Virus record (IMG/VR): IMGVR_UViG_3300037502_003333
Span: 1-20,199 of that record
Length of the DNA stretch: 20,199 nucleotides
Strand: one strand, 5' to 3'
Source of the DNA: a virus
A program made the position numbers and the translations under genes. The notes beneath the pieces are model-generated. The model searched no databases. It was not told the DNA's origin and saw only the letters and a program-made list of their open reading frames with translations. Every line of letters starts with the position of its first letter. Within the stretch, counting starts at the first letter, position 1. Positions 1 to 6,477 of this stretch are shown here, in pieces.

Positions 1-434
1 TGCTGCGCACGTTTCTTAAACACGCGGCTACCACTTAATGTGGAAACCGGCTCAACAGTTATCAAAGTTTGTAAAGCGTCTTTGCTTTCTCGATATTCGT
101 TGATTCGAGTTTGAATATCTTGCGGAACTGTGTATCCGCCGTCCTCATTGCTTCCTTCACTCATTGCGTTTTTAAATCCCGTGCGTATATGATTGACAAA
201 CTGTTCAACTTCGTTTTCTTTTACTTCTACTGTTGGTTTTAAAGGTTTTTTGTTCTCAATCTCTTGTTTTTTCTCTTCGTAAACATCTTTCATCACGTCA
301 AACTTATCTTGAAGCCGTTTCACTTCGTCCCGGATTTTCTTTGCTTCCTCAACTTTATTTTCCGCCAATAACTTACGGGCTTCTTCTTTTTTATTGTTGA
401 TTTTCTCTAATAGTTCACGTAATTCTTTATCCAT
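1..434 (-). CDS. Major capsid protein, HK97 family (N-terminal part, runs off window)
   Basis: This is the first 144 codons of a phage_capsid (HK97 fold) protein; the gene continues past position 1. The start is ATG at 434, with AAAGGAGGA just upstream. A second ATG four bases earlier (438) hits a stop after three codons. Residues 1 to about 75 are highly charged (MDKELRELLEKINNKKEEA...) and read as a coiled coil, matching the delta domain that acts as an internal scaffold in this family and is normally removed by the head protease. From about residue 95, the run SNEDGGYTVPQDIQTRI followed by a segment with VEPVSTLSGS is typical of the start of the mature capsid shell. It lies downstream of the protease gene, the standard portal-protease-capsid order. 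The family call is from sequence pattern; the cleavage site is not determined. Confidence 0.9.
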   Translation of the reverse strand, partial: MDKELRELLEKINNKKEEARKLLAENKVEEAKKIRDEVKRLQDKFDVMKDVYEEKKQEIENKKPLKPTVEVKENEVEQFVNHIRTGFKNAMSEGSNEDGGYTVPQDIQTRINEYRESKDALQTLITVEPVSTLSGSRVFKKRAQ

Positions 435-474
435 TCATAGTTCCTCCTTTGAAATTTTGGCAATAAAAAAAGAA

Positions 475-1212
475 CTAGATCAAATCCAGTTCCAGTAAAA
501 GTTTTTCTTTTTCATCTTCCATTTTTGGTTTATTGAATAACTCAATTGCTTGTTTGATAGATTGATTCGCACTATTCACAATAGCCAAACGGTTAAACGA
601 AAAATTGTTTTCAATAACATCACCCTGGTTGTTTTCTTGATAAAGAATGCCATCAGCAAACCCTTCCTTAACAGCGACGTTCGCAGACATCCATGTTTCG
701 TCATCCATCATTTGGGAAATTTTATTTCTGGATCTTCCTGTTTTTGCAACATACGCATTGACAATGGAATCTTTGATTGTATCTAAGATGTCCGCAACTT
801 TTCTCAAGTCATGTTGATTCCCGTATGCCGCTGTCAAAGGATTGTGAATCATCATGACCGCCATCGGAGACATAAAAATTTCATCCCCCGCCATTGCGAT
901 AACGGAAGCTGCGCTCATGGCCTTAGAATCAATCTTGACGGTGATTTTGCCGTCATGCTCTTTCAAAGCGTTATAAATACCAGCCGCTGCAAACACGCTG
1001 CCTCCATAGCTGTCAATCCATACCGTGATGTTCTTGCCTTTATACTGATTAAGCTCTTCTTTGAAAGCGTTTGGCGCTGTCGCCGGTTCCCCAAACCATT
1101 CATAAATCCAAACGTCTTCATCATCCACGATGTCGCCTTCAATGCGTAATTCAACGCTTTCAGGTTCGGTTTCAGTAGCTTCATTCTTGATGAATTTCCA
1201 AAACTTTTTCAC
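475..1212 (-). CDS. ClpP-like head maturation protease
   Basis: This is a 245-residue serine protease of the ClpP/S14 type used as a prohead protease. The ClpP landmarks are visible: IDSYGGSV (oxyanion-hole region, residues 66-73), KAMSAASVIAMAG with the likely nucleophile Ser103, and MIHNPL with the likely His123. An Asp in DILDTIKD (141-148) may complete the triad. YVAKTGR and DETWMSANVAVKEGFADGI further on are also family-typical. It should cleave the capsid delta domain and possibly the portal during head assembly. The start codon is GTG, overlapping the portal stop (GTGA). Its Shine-Dalgarno lies inside the last portal codons, so translation is probably coupled. The C-terminal tail (KPKMEDEKEKLLLELDLI) is charged. 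Confidence 0.92.
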   Translation of the reverse strand: MKKFWKFIKNEATETEPESVELRIEGDIVDDEDVWIYEWFGEPATAPNAFKEELNQYKGKNITVWIDSYGGSVFAAAGIYNALKEHDGKITVKIDSKAMSAASVIAMAGDEIFMSPMAVMMIHNPLTAAYGNQHDLRKVADILDTIKDSIVNAYVAKTGRSRNKISQMMDDETWMSANVAVKEGFADGILYQENNQGDVIENNFSFNRLAIVNSANQSIKQAIELFNKPKMEDEKEKLLLELDLI

Positions 1213-2447
1213 CCTCCCTCACCTCCTTTCGTGTACTGTTGCCCAATCATGGTAATCGGGATATAGTTACCGTTTACCATCAAAACATCCCCTCCTTCCT
1301 CGGCAGGCAAGTCGAGGAAGCTTCGGGCTTCATTAGCTGTGTAGATTCCGTTATTAACACCTTTAGAGAGAGCTTCCATCTGTGTCTTAATGTCTGCCCG
1401 TAGGATCACATTGACATTGAACCTGAAATAATGCCCTTTATCGATAAGATCGTTAGAAAGAACTTTAAAAGTGATTTCTTCCTCGTACTGTTTCAAGACA
1501 TATAGCAGTGTATCAACATAGAAAGCCAAGTTTTGCGCCTCTGCTGAAGCGTAACTTGACTTTTCATAATCGTTTATTTGATTTGGTTTGATACCAAATG
1601 CCGCTGCAATCTGCAAAGCTGAATATTTTTTGAGTTCAAAAAACTGGCTGTCCGTCAATTTAATGTCAAGTGGCACCAGCTTCATTCCTAGCGGCACCGG
1701 GATGATCTTCCCGGCATTTTTTGAACCGTTAGCAAACTGTTCAAAGCCTTTCACAAGACGGTCTCGTGCTTCTTGGTTAAGATCGCCCGTATATTCAAGG
1801 ACAGCCTTACCTGTTAGCCCCGTTTTATAGAGGTTGTTCATGAATTTTTGACTTTCCAGCGCCCCGTCTACCGTGCTTTTCAAGATGCCTCGAACCGACA
1901 TACCAGTAATCCCGTCAAATGTCGCTGATGTTTTAAAGTGCAAGACTTCATCGTTTCCAAAAACGTACACTTCGCCATCATACGGGTCATTGTAGCGATA
2001 CCATATCGCGTTTTTCTTTCCTAAAATACCCTTGTCGTCCACTACAATAGTGACATATTGGCTAGGGAGTATCCACATGTCTTGTAGCTGCGGTCCGTTG
2101 TATCGACACCATACATACGCATTACCGTAATGATTCCGGTTCATTTCGACGGTTGACCAAAAGACGCTTGCTGTCATGTAAGGGTTCGGGCGCAGCTTTA
2201 ACAGGTTGTAAATTTCTTCTCTGTCGCTTTTCACGATGCCGCGTTCCGTCCGCTGATACATCTTTAACGGCAATTTACCAAGGCTTTCGGACAAGATTTT
2301 TAAACAGGCAAAATAGGTTGCTTCCGAAAGTTGGTCTTTTGGGGTATCGGGGTCAATACCTAACCACTTCAAAAGTAACGGATTGGTCATGTCTACCGTT
2401 TCATTTCGCGGCCGGAAAATTCTTATCAGGCGATTCCACCATCCCAT
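1209..2447 (-). CDS. Portal protein, HK97 family
   Basis: This 412-residue phage_portal family protein would form the dodecameric ring at the capsid vertex through which DNA is pumped and to which the tail joins. Family signs are the N-terminal segment with ATYFACLKILSESLGKLPLK, the RPNPYMTASVFW motif, NAYVWCRYN, the central LKFKTS-like stretch and FGIKPNQINDYEKSSYASAEAQ near the C-terminus, a well-conserved portal signature. The length is normal. ATG at 2447 follows AAAGGAGGTGAGACA. The gene starts 13 bases after terL ends and overlaps the protease start. The last residues, KGGEGG, are encoded by AAAGGAGGTGAGGGAGGG, which doubles as the ribosome site for the protease. Confidence 0.93.
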   Translation of the reverse strand: MGWWNRLIRIFRPRNETVDMTNPLLLKWLGIDPDTPKDQLSEATYFACLKILSESLGKLPLKMYQRTERGIVKSDREEIYNLLKLRPNPYMTASVFWSTVEMNRNHYGNAYVWCRYNGPQLQDMWILPSQYVTIVVDDKGILGKKNAIWYRYNDPYDGEVYVFGNDEVLHFKTSATFDGITGMSVRGILKSTVDGALESQKFMNNLYKTGLTGKAVLEYTGDLNQEARDRLVKGFEQFANGSKNAGKIIPVPLGMKLVPLDIKLTDSQFFELKKYSALQIAAAFGIKPNQINDYEKSSYASAEAQNLAFYVDTLLYVLKQYEEEITFKVLSNDLIDKGHYFRFNVNVILRADIKTQMEALSKGVNNGIYTANEARSFLDLPAEEGGDVLMVNGNYIPITMIGQQYTKGGEGG

Positions 2448-2460
2448 TGTCTCACCTCCT

Positions 2461-4164
2461 TTACCAACCCATCATTTTGAGGTATTCTTCTGTCATTTCG
2501 TTAACGTCTGCGGTGTCGATTTTCAACATCGCTCTTACATGTGCGTTCAAAACCGCTGCAATCGGGTCAATTCGTTCTGTTGACTTGCTTTTATCTAGCA
2601 TAATATTTTCGTTCGCATCCTGCCTTGTGACCGCATTGGAAAGAGCCCATGTCAATACAGGATTGTTGTTATGGATAATATTTCCTTGGTATACTTGCTC
2701 GCGAAAATCTTTTGTTGCGCCGCCTAATGTTTGAATCCCTTGCCGAATTTCGACTACCGTGTATCCTTCCGCTTCCATGTCCTGCATGAATTGCGTAGCG
2801 TTCCAAGGGTCGGCGCAGATTTCTCTTACTTTCACGTTGTATTGCTGTTCAAAATTCTTGATATACGACTTGATAAAGTTATAATCCACTACTGCGCCTG
2901 GTGTGGTTGTAATCCATCCTTGCTGTGCCCATAAGTCATATGGTACTTTATCCGTTTTTCTTTTCCGGTCTATCGTATCTTCCGGCATAAAACTGTGGCT
3001 TAACACGATGTATTTGCCATCCTTTTTAAATTCAAAACTCACGCTCGTTAAGTCGATTTTAGCAGATAGGTCAACGCCGACGGTACATTCAAGACCTTCA
3101 AGGGTGGGTAAATCAAAGTCTTGTCCGCATGCCGCCCATTTCGACATGTCCATATAGCCGTTATCTTTCACGTCTACCCATATATTCATGTTTTTGGTCA
3201 AGAAGTTTCGCATTTTCTCCGGTACATCGAGCGCCGCTTTTAACTCTCCACGTAAAAAATTAACCCCCTCCTCGTATGAACAAAGGATGGGGTTGGCTTT
3301 TTCCCAGTTCTTTTCGTCTTTAATGTCATCGTCTTTGTCAAGCTCGTTTATCATGACAAAGTATTCCTCGTTTTCAATTGGGTTGTCAGGGTCGAGTATT
3401 TTCGAGACATATTGATACTCGACAGAATAACAAGGATGGTTCAAATTAAAGCCTGCGGTTGTAATAATCACCATTAACGGTTGCGGTCTTGCGCCCATGC
3501 CGGATACAAGAACGTCATATATTTCAGATGTAGGATGGGCATGGTATTCGTCAATAATTCCGCACTGCACATTCAACCCGTCGCCTGTTTTCCCGGCATC
3601 TTTGGAAAGTGCGGCAATAAACGAGCCGCTTTTTAAATGCTCGATTTTTCCGTAAGCGATTTTGTATTTGCCTTTTAGGAAGTCACATCCTTGTATTTGC
3701 GCTTTAGTTTCATTCCACACGATCCTACTTTGTTCTGTTTTCGTAGCCCCGATATATACCTCGCTCATGTTTTCGCCGAAAGCAAACCCCTCGTAAGAGC
3801 CGACGCAGGCAAGAGACTGAGATTTTGCATTCTTCCTACCCACTTGCCAATAACCTTTTTTGAATCTCCTTAGCCCGGTATCTTTATGAACCCATCCGTA
3901 AATATTTCCAAACACAAATATTTGTATTGGGTGCGGTTTGATATATTCTCCAGCCAATTTCCCTTTGGTGTGTTTAAATAAAGTCATCCATTTTAAGAAG
4001 CGGAGGGCCTTTTCTTCATCGAAAATATACGGAAATTCTTCCGTTCCTTCCCGTTCGATGTCGCGCAAAAACCGTTCGCACGCCCATTTATGCTTTTGAC
4101 AGGAAACGATTTCGCCATTTAATACGTCGTGGCAATAATCAATAAGCCATTGTTTCAACATCAT
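2461..4164 (-). CDS. terL: Terminase large subunit (packaging ATPase/nuclease)
   Basis: This 567-residue Terminase_1-type protein drives DNA translocation into the prohead and cuts the concatemer. The ATPase P-loop is GRKNAKS (residues 109-115), the usual GRKNGKS with Ala for Gly. The Walker B motif is CGIIDEYHAH (D205, E206). The C-terminal RNase H-like nuclease shows VGVDLSAKIDLTS (D365), ICADPWNATQFM (D452) and RIDPIAAVLNAHVRA (D533) as its metal-binding acidic residues. The start ATGATG at 4164 overlaps the TGA of terS, so the two are translationally coupled. Length and motif spacing are normal, with no sign of damage. Confidence 0.95.
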   Translation of the reverse strand: MMLKQWLIDYCHDVLNGEIVSCQKHKWACERFLRDIEREGTEEFPYIFDEEKALRFLKWMTLFKHTKGKLAGEYIKPHPIQIFVFGNIYGWVHKDTGLRRFKKGYWQVGRKNAKSQSLACVGSYEGFAFGENMSEVYIGATKTEQSRIVWNETKAQIQGCDFLKGKYKIAYGKIEHLKSGSFIAALSKDAGKTGDGLNVQCGIIDEYHAHPTSEIYDVLVSGMGARPQPLMVIITTAGFNLNHPCYSVEYQYVSKILDPDNPIENEEYFVMINELDKDDDIKDEKNWEKANPILCSYEEGVNFLRGELKAALDVPEKMRNFLTKNMNIWVDVKDNGYMDMSKWAACGQDFDLPTLEGLECTVGVDLSAKIDLTSVSFEFKKDGKYIVLSHSFMPEDTIDRKRKTDKVPYDLWAQQGWITTTPGAVVDYNFIKSYIKNFEQQYNVKVREICADPWNATQFMQDMEAEGYTVVEIRQGIQTLGGATKDFREQVYQGNIIHNNNPVLTWALSNAVTRQDANENIMLDKSKSTERIDPIAAVLNAHVRAMLKIDTADVNEMTEEYLKMMGW

Positions 4165-4655
4165 ACATCACCGAATAGTTTTTCTTCCGGTGTCGGCTCT
4201 TTTTCTTCTTTCTTTGGCATTGCGAGCTTTGCCCGTGCACTTGGTGATAAACCGAATTCAGATGCAACAGCTTTCATTTGCTCGAATAGCTGCTTCTTTT
4301 TCGTAAGCAGCGGGTGCGGCACTTTGTTCGTTTCCGCTGCTTTGTTCGTATACTCAACCATCAGACCTTCTTCTTGGATAAGTTTTGTACATTTCACATA
4401 GTTTGAATAGGCGTCACAATAGGTAGAGAGCAAGTGGATGTCCGCTTCTGTCACTAACCGGACTTCCTTCAAAAGTTCAGCAAGTCGGTTAAATTCTTGC
4501 TTTGCAACGTCATCCAGCCATTCTGGTGGTTCGATATTTTCATCACGCATCCGCAATGCTTCTTCCGCTGCTTTCCGTTGTTCGATTTCTTTTTTCGTTA
4601 GGTGTTTATTGCCCTTAATCAGCATTAAATCAATTGGAACAGCCTTTCTTGCCAT
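4161..4655 (-). CDS. terS: Terminase small subunit, P27 family
   Basis: This is 164 residues from the ATG at 4655 (MARKAVPIDLMLIKGNKHLTKKEI), which has GAGGTGAG at the right distance. The frame stays open upstream to 4745, but that extension runs through a GC-rich dyad cluster and has no ribosome site, so it is excluded. P27-type features are the KGNKHLTKKEIEQRK opening, EPPEWLDDVAKQEFNRLAELL, DIHLLSTYCDAYSNY and a C-terminal FGLSPSARAKLA motif. The small subunit recognises the packaging site and hands DNA to TerL. It sits between the candidate cos region and terL and overlaps terL by four bases. Confidence 0.92.
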   Translation of the reverse strand: MARKAVPIDLMLIKGNKHLTKKEIEQRKAAEEALRMRDENIEPPEWLDDVAKQEFNRLAELLKEVRLVTEADIHLLSTYCDAYSNYVKCTKLIQEEGLMVEYTNKAAETNKVPHPLLTKKKQLFEQMKAVASEFGLSPSARAKLAMPKKEEKEPTPEEKLFGDV

Positions 4656-4703
4656 TTTTCTCACCTCACTTTTGCCCCCTTTAACCAAATAAAGGGAATT
4701 TTG

Positions 4704-4742
4704 TTCGCGCGAAGGTGCCCGCACCGGTCCCGGAGACCTCCG
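4704..4742. other. Candidate cos (packaging) site: three adjacent dyads
   Basis: The 107-base gap between the HNH gene and terS holds a GC-rich cluster of three dyads. TTCGCGCGAA (4704-4713) is a perfect 10-bp palindrome. GGTGC-CC-GCACC (4714-4725) and CGGAG-AC-CTCCG (4731-4742) each have perfect 5-bp arms around a 2-base centre. ACCGGT (4723-4728) is a further palindrome between them. Surrounding DNA is AT-richer. In cos phages that encode an HNH endonuclease next to terminase, cos lies just upstream of terS, exactly this place. The cut position cannot be read from sequence alone. Confidence 0.55.
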
Positions 4743-4762
4743 CAAAACTTTTTCATGCCCCC

Positions 4763-5155
4763 CTATCCATACCGTCGTTTATCCTCCGCCGTCTTGCGGT
4801 TGTGGCAGGCTTGGCATAACGATTGCAGGTTATCCATATCCAATCGCTTGCTCCAATCCACCAACAAAGGAACAACGTGGTCAACAATGACTGCCCTTGT
4901 AATCTTCTTCTCTTTCAAACAATGTTGGCATAAGTAATTGTCTCTTGCTAAGACAGCTAGTCTAACCCGTTCCCACTCTCGGCTATGGTAGAAGGCTCTT
5001 GCTTGTTGGTTCCGTTTATGCTTGTCGTATTCCTTATCGTTCCGTCTTGTTCGCTGTCTCTGCTCGGCTAGATGCTTATGTTGCCCGCAATATCTATCCC
5101 TTGTTAAGTTAGTGCAACCGATCTTGTTGCATGGTTTTAGTGGTCTGTTTGGCAT
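4763..5155 (-). CDS. HNH endonuclease (packaging-associated)
   Basis: This 130-residue HNH nuclease shows a ββα-metal core: CQHC (C76, C79), VDHVVPL with the catalytic-type D92-H93, DNLQSLCQACHNRK with N109, C114, C117, H118 and N119. The two CxxC pairs form the structural zinc site. A second possible zinc knuckle lies at the N-terminus (C9, C14, C23, H26), followed by a very basic helix. Proteins of this type beside terS are required for cos cleavage in several Gram-positive and HK97-like phages, so that role is inferred here from position. ATG at 5155 follows GGAGTGATTTA, directly after a small terminator-like hairpin. Confidence 0.9.
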   Translation of the reverse strand: MPNRPLKPCNKIGCTNLTRDRYCGQHKHLAEQRQRTRRNDKEYDKHKRNQQARAFYHSREWERVRLAVLARDNYLCQHCLKEKKITRAVIVDHVVPLLVDWSKRLDMDNLQSLCQACHNRKTAEDKRRYG

Positions 5156-5170
5156 TAAATCACTCCAAAT

Positions 5171-5196
5171 AAAAAAAACACCCGATTATTCGGATG
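5171..5196 (-). terminator. Intrinsic terminator-like hairpin before HNH gene
   Basis: Read on the minus strand, CATCCGA-ATAA-TCGGGTG forms a 7-bp stem (one G-U pair) with a 4-base loop followed by eight T. It lies just after the stop of the 60-aa gene and just before the HNH ribosome site. It would reduce, rather than stop, read-through in the late operon. Confidence 0.6.
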
Positions 5197-5201
5197 CTCA
5201 C

Positions 5202-5384
5202 TTAATTTAATTCAAACTTAATACATTTCATAGCCTTTTCATAATCAATATCTATATTTGCAGTCAGCTTTACAAACGGATACTTTTCGTTATATTCTTC
5301 AATCATTTTGGCTAACTCTTCTGTATCTTTAACACAATTATCTAGCATTTGTTTTAGCTTGTTTAAATCAATTTGAATTTTCAT
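5202..5384 (-). CDS. Small unknown protein (60 aa)
   Basis: I do not recognise this family. The 60 residues open with a helical, charged segment (KLKQMLDNCVKDTEELAKMIEEYNEKY) and end in a short region with KLTANIDIDYEKAMKCIKFEL that could be a β-hairpin plus strand. It has no membrane segment or signal peptide. ATG at 5384 follows GGAGGAGTGGTGATAA, a good ribosome site. It sits in a row of three small genes between the late promoter and the HNH nuclease, each bracketed by a terminator-like hairpin. A role in the late phase is inferred from position only. Confidence 0.75.
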   Translation of the reverse strand: MKIQIDLNKLKQMLDNCVKDTEELAKMIEEYNEKYPFVKLTANIDIDYEKAMKCIKFELN

Positions 5385-5400
5385 TTATCACCACTCCTCC

Positions 5401-5424
5401 AAATAAAAAAGCATCCGCTGCTTT
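5401..5424 (-). terminator. Weak terminator-like hairpin
   Basis: On the minus strand AAAGCA-GCGGA-TGCTTT gives a 6-bp stem with a T tract (TTTTTTATTT). It falls between the 74-aa and 60-aa genes and runs directly into the GGAGGAG ribosome site of the 60-aa gene. Confidence 0.5.
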
Positions 5425-5436
5425 AGTTGCGCTTAT

Positions 5437-5661
5437 TCAAAACCACTCAGGCTTATCCCTACTTGTTTCTGTTTTACGTTTTTCTTTTTCGTCTAAACAT
5501 TTTTCGCAAAAGAAATAATCAATTTTCGTCCATTCCGTCATACCGGTAGTCACAAGATATTTGTTTGTTTTCTTGCAATCGTAATGAACGTACTTGTGTT
5601 CACATGTTGGTTTAAAACTAGGTGGCCTAGTAATCCTAGCGCTAGACATTTCGTAAACCAT
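5437..5661 (-). CDS. Small putative zinc-binding protein (74 aa)
   Basis: This is an unrecognised 74-residue protein. It has a cysteine/histidine pattern consistent with one zinc site: C20-E-H22, H27, C30 in the first half and CEKC near residue 53 in the second, followed by a basic/acidic tail (DEKEKRKTETSRDKPEW). The spacing suggests a treble-clef or zinc-ribbon fold, but this is not certain. ATG at 5661 follows GGAGGGATTAC. It is the second gene of the late transcript, preceded by the strongest of three terminator-like hairpins. DNA or RNA binding is possible but unproven. Confidence 0.7.
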   Translation of the reverse strand: MVYEMSSARITRPPSFKPTCEHKYVHYDCKKTNKYLVTTGMTEWTKIDYFFCEKCLDEKEKRKTETSRDKPEWF

Positions 5662-5674
5662 GTAATCCCTCCAA

Positions 5675-5702
5675 ATAAAAAAGCATCCCCCGAAGGATGC
5701 TT
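5675..5702 (-). terminator. Strong intrinsic terminator-like hairpin
   Basis: On the minus strand AAGCATCC-TTCGGG-GGATGCTT forms a perfect 8-bp stem with a 6-base loop, followed by TTTTATTT. It lies eight bases after the stop of the 34-aa zinc ribbon gene and just before the ribosome site of the 74-aa gene. Confidence 0.75.
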
Positions 5703-5709
5703 GGATTAA

Positions 5710-5814
5710 TTATTTATCTTTAGAACACTCTTCACAAAAACCGGTTAATGCATTTTCATCTTCATATATCGGCTTGCCGCATTCAGGGCAATATGATTCG
5801 ATTTTTCTAGTCAT
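5710..5814 (-). CDS. Tiny zinc-ribbon protein (34 aa)
   Basis: This is a 34-residue protein, MTRKIESYCPECGKPIYEDE and onward, with two CxxC knuckles (C9-x2-C12 and C27-x2-C30), the minimal layout of a zinc ribbon. ATG at 5814 is preceded by GGGAGGGAAAGGAA. The gene ends just before a strong terminator-like hairpin. It is the first coding sequence after the candidate late promoter and leader. Function unknown; such mini-ribbons in phages may act as adaptors on RNA polymerase or other host enzymes, but nothing in the sequence shows which. Confidence 0.75.
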   Translation of the reverse strand: MTRKIESYCPECGKPIYEDENALTGFCEECSKDK

Positions 5815-5868
5815 TTCCTTTCCCTCCCTTCGCCTACTCACTTCGACAAAAGGAGACTATTTTCCTGC

Positions 5869-5956
5869 AAAAAATAAAACCACAAACAGCCATGCGCACG
5901 ATATTTTTAAGGGAGTTTTCTCAACTCCTTTTCTCGTATTTTTGCGCTGTCTGTGG
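5869..5956 (-). terminator. Structured leader RNA ending in terminator-like stem
   Basis: On the minus strand CCACAGACAGC (5946-5956) pairs along all 11 bases (one G-U) with GCTGTTTGTGG (5880-5890), and the second arm is followed at once by TTTTATTTTTT (5869-5879). Inside the 55-base loop is a further hairpin GGAGTT-GAGAA-AACTCC (5912-5928), and GCGCA/TGCGC can extend the base of the loop as an alternative. It lies about 40 bases downstream of a good promoter and before the first late gene, so it could be a small RNA with its own terminator or an attenuator. No other gene occupies this gap. Confidence 0.55.
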
Positions 5957-6001
5957 GTTGTAAAAAATACGTAATATCTAACTGTGCTATTTCCTCACGC
6001 T

Positions 6002-6049
6002 ATCATAATAACACGAAAAAAGGTTTCAAAAGTATCATGATAGTATCAT
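6002..6049 (-). promoter_or_regulatory. Candidate late promoter with repeat operator
   Basis: On the minus strand TTGAAA (6024-6029) and TATGAT (6002-6007) are 16 bases apart, close to the housekeeping consensus. Three bases upstream of the -35 box lies the perfect palindrome TATCATGATA (6033-6042). It is part of an 8-bp direct repeat, ATGATACT, at 6042-6049 and 6031-6038, start-to-start 11 bp (one helical turn). The promoter begins just after the stop of the RinA-family gene and faces the late operon. This is the usual position of a RinA-controlled promoter; binding itself is inferred. Confidence 0.65.
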
Positions 6050-6051
6050 TT

Positions 6052-6477
6052 TCATCTCCACCCAATTACTTCCGCAATCGCGTAAATAATTTCATTTCTC
6101 CATCGAAAAACCGTAGCCCTTCCAACATTCAACGCCTCTGCAATCCCATCCATGGTTAAGCGCTGTGGTTTTGTCCAATATTTTAGCTTCACCAGTTTTT
6201 TATATTCATCCGGAAGCTGGCGGTACACTTTATCAATAGCTGCTGTGATCTCTTCCATCCTTTGCAATCTTTTATGTGTCAACAACCGGTTAGCTGTTCG
6301 CTCTGTCGGAGAAGAAGGGAGATTACTTCTCCCGCCACCGACATTTTCATCTTGCTCCGTTTTTTCAAACAGTATTTCCTTTCGCAATCTTTCAATCTCT
6401 CTCAATGTTTCGTGGTAATAATACAGCTCTGCTTCAATATGCTTGAACGTCTGTTTCTTTAACTTAGTTATGGTCAT
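6052..6477 (-). CDS. RinA-family late gene transcriptional activator
   Basis: This 141-residue protein matches the RinA family of phage regulators in length and pattern. It has an N-terminal helical region (FKHIEAELYYYHETLREIERLRKEI), a linker with GGGRSNLPSSPTERTANRLL, then AIDKVYRQLPDEYKKLVKLKYW. It ends in a σ70-region-4-like HTH, LTMDGIAEALNVGRATVFRW. In staphylococcal phages RinA activates transcription of terS and the late operon. Here the gene sits immediately before a promoter facing the terminase genes, which supports the same job. The start ATG at 6477 overlaps the helicase stop by four bases. It is intact, with a strongly basic C-terminal helix. Confidence 0.88.
   Translation of the reverse strand: MTITKLKKQTFKHIEAELYYYHETLREIERLRKEILFEKTEQDENVGGGRSNLPSSPTERTANRLLTHKRLQRMEEITAAIDKVYRQLPDEYKKLVKLKYWTKPQRLTMDGIAEALNVGRATVFRWRNEIIYAIAEVIGWR

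Noticed and set aside
4656-4745. N-terminal extension of TerS (30 residues from 4745)
   Set aside because: It has no ribosome site, runs through the GC-rich dyads, and the P27 family starts at the MARKAVPIDL methionine, which has GAGGTGAG upstream.
5912-5928. Plus-strand terminator (GGAGTT hairpin followed by TTTTCTCG)
   Set aside because: The stem is short and the T tract is broken. It is better explained as the inner hairpin of the minus-strand leader structure.
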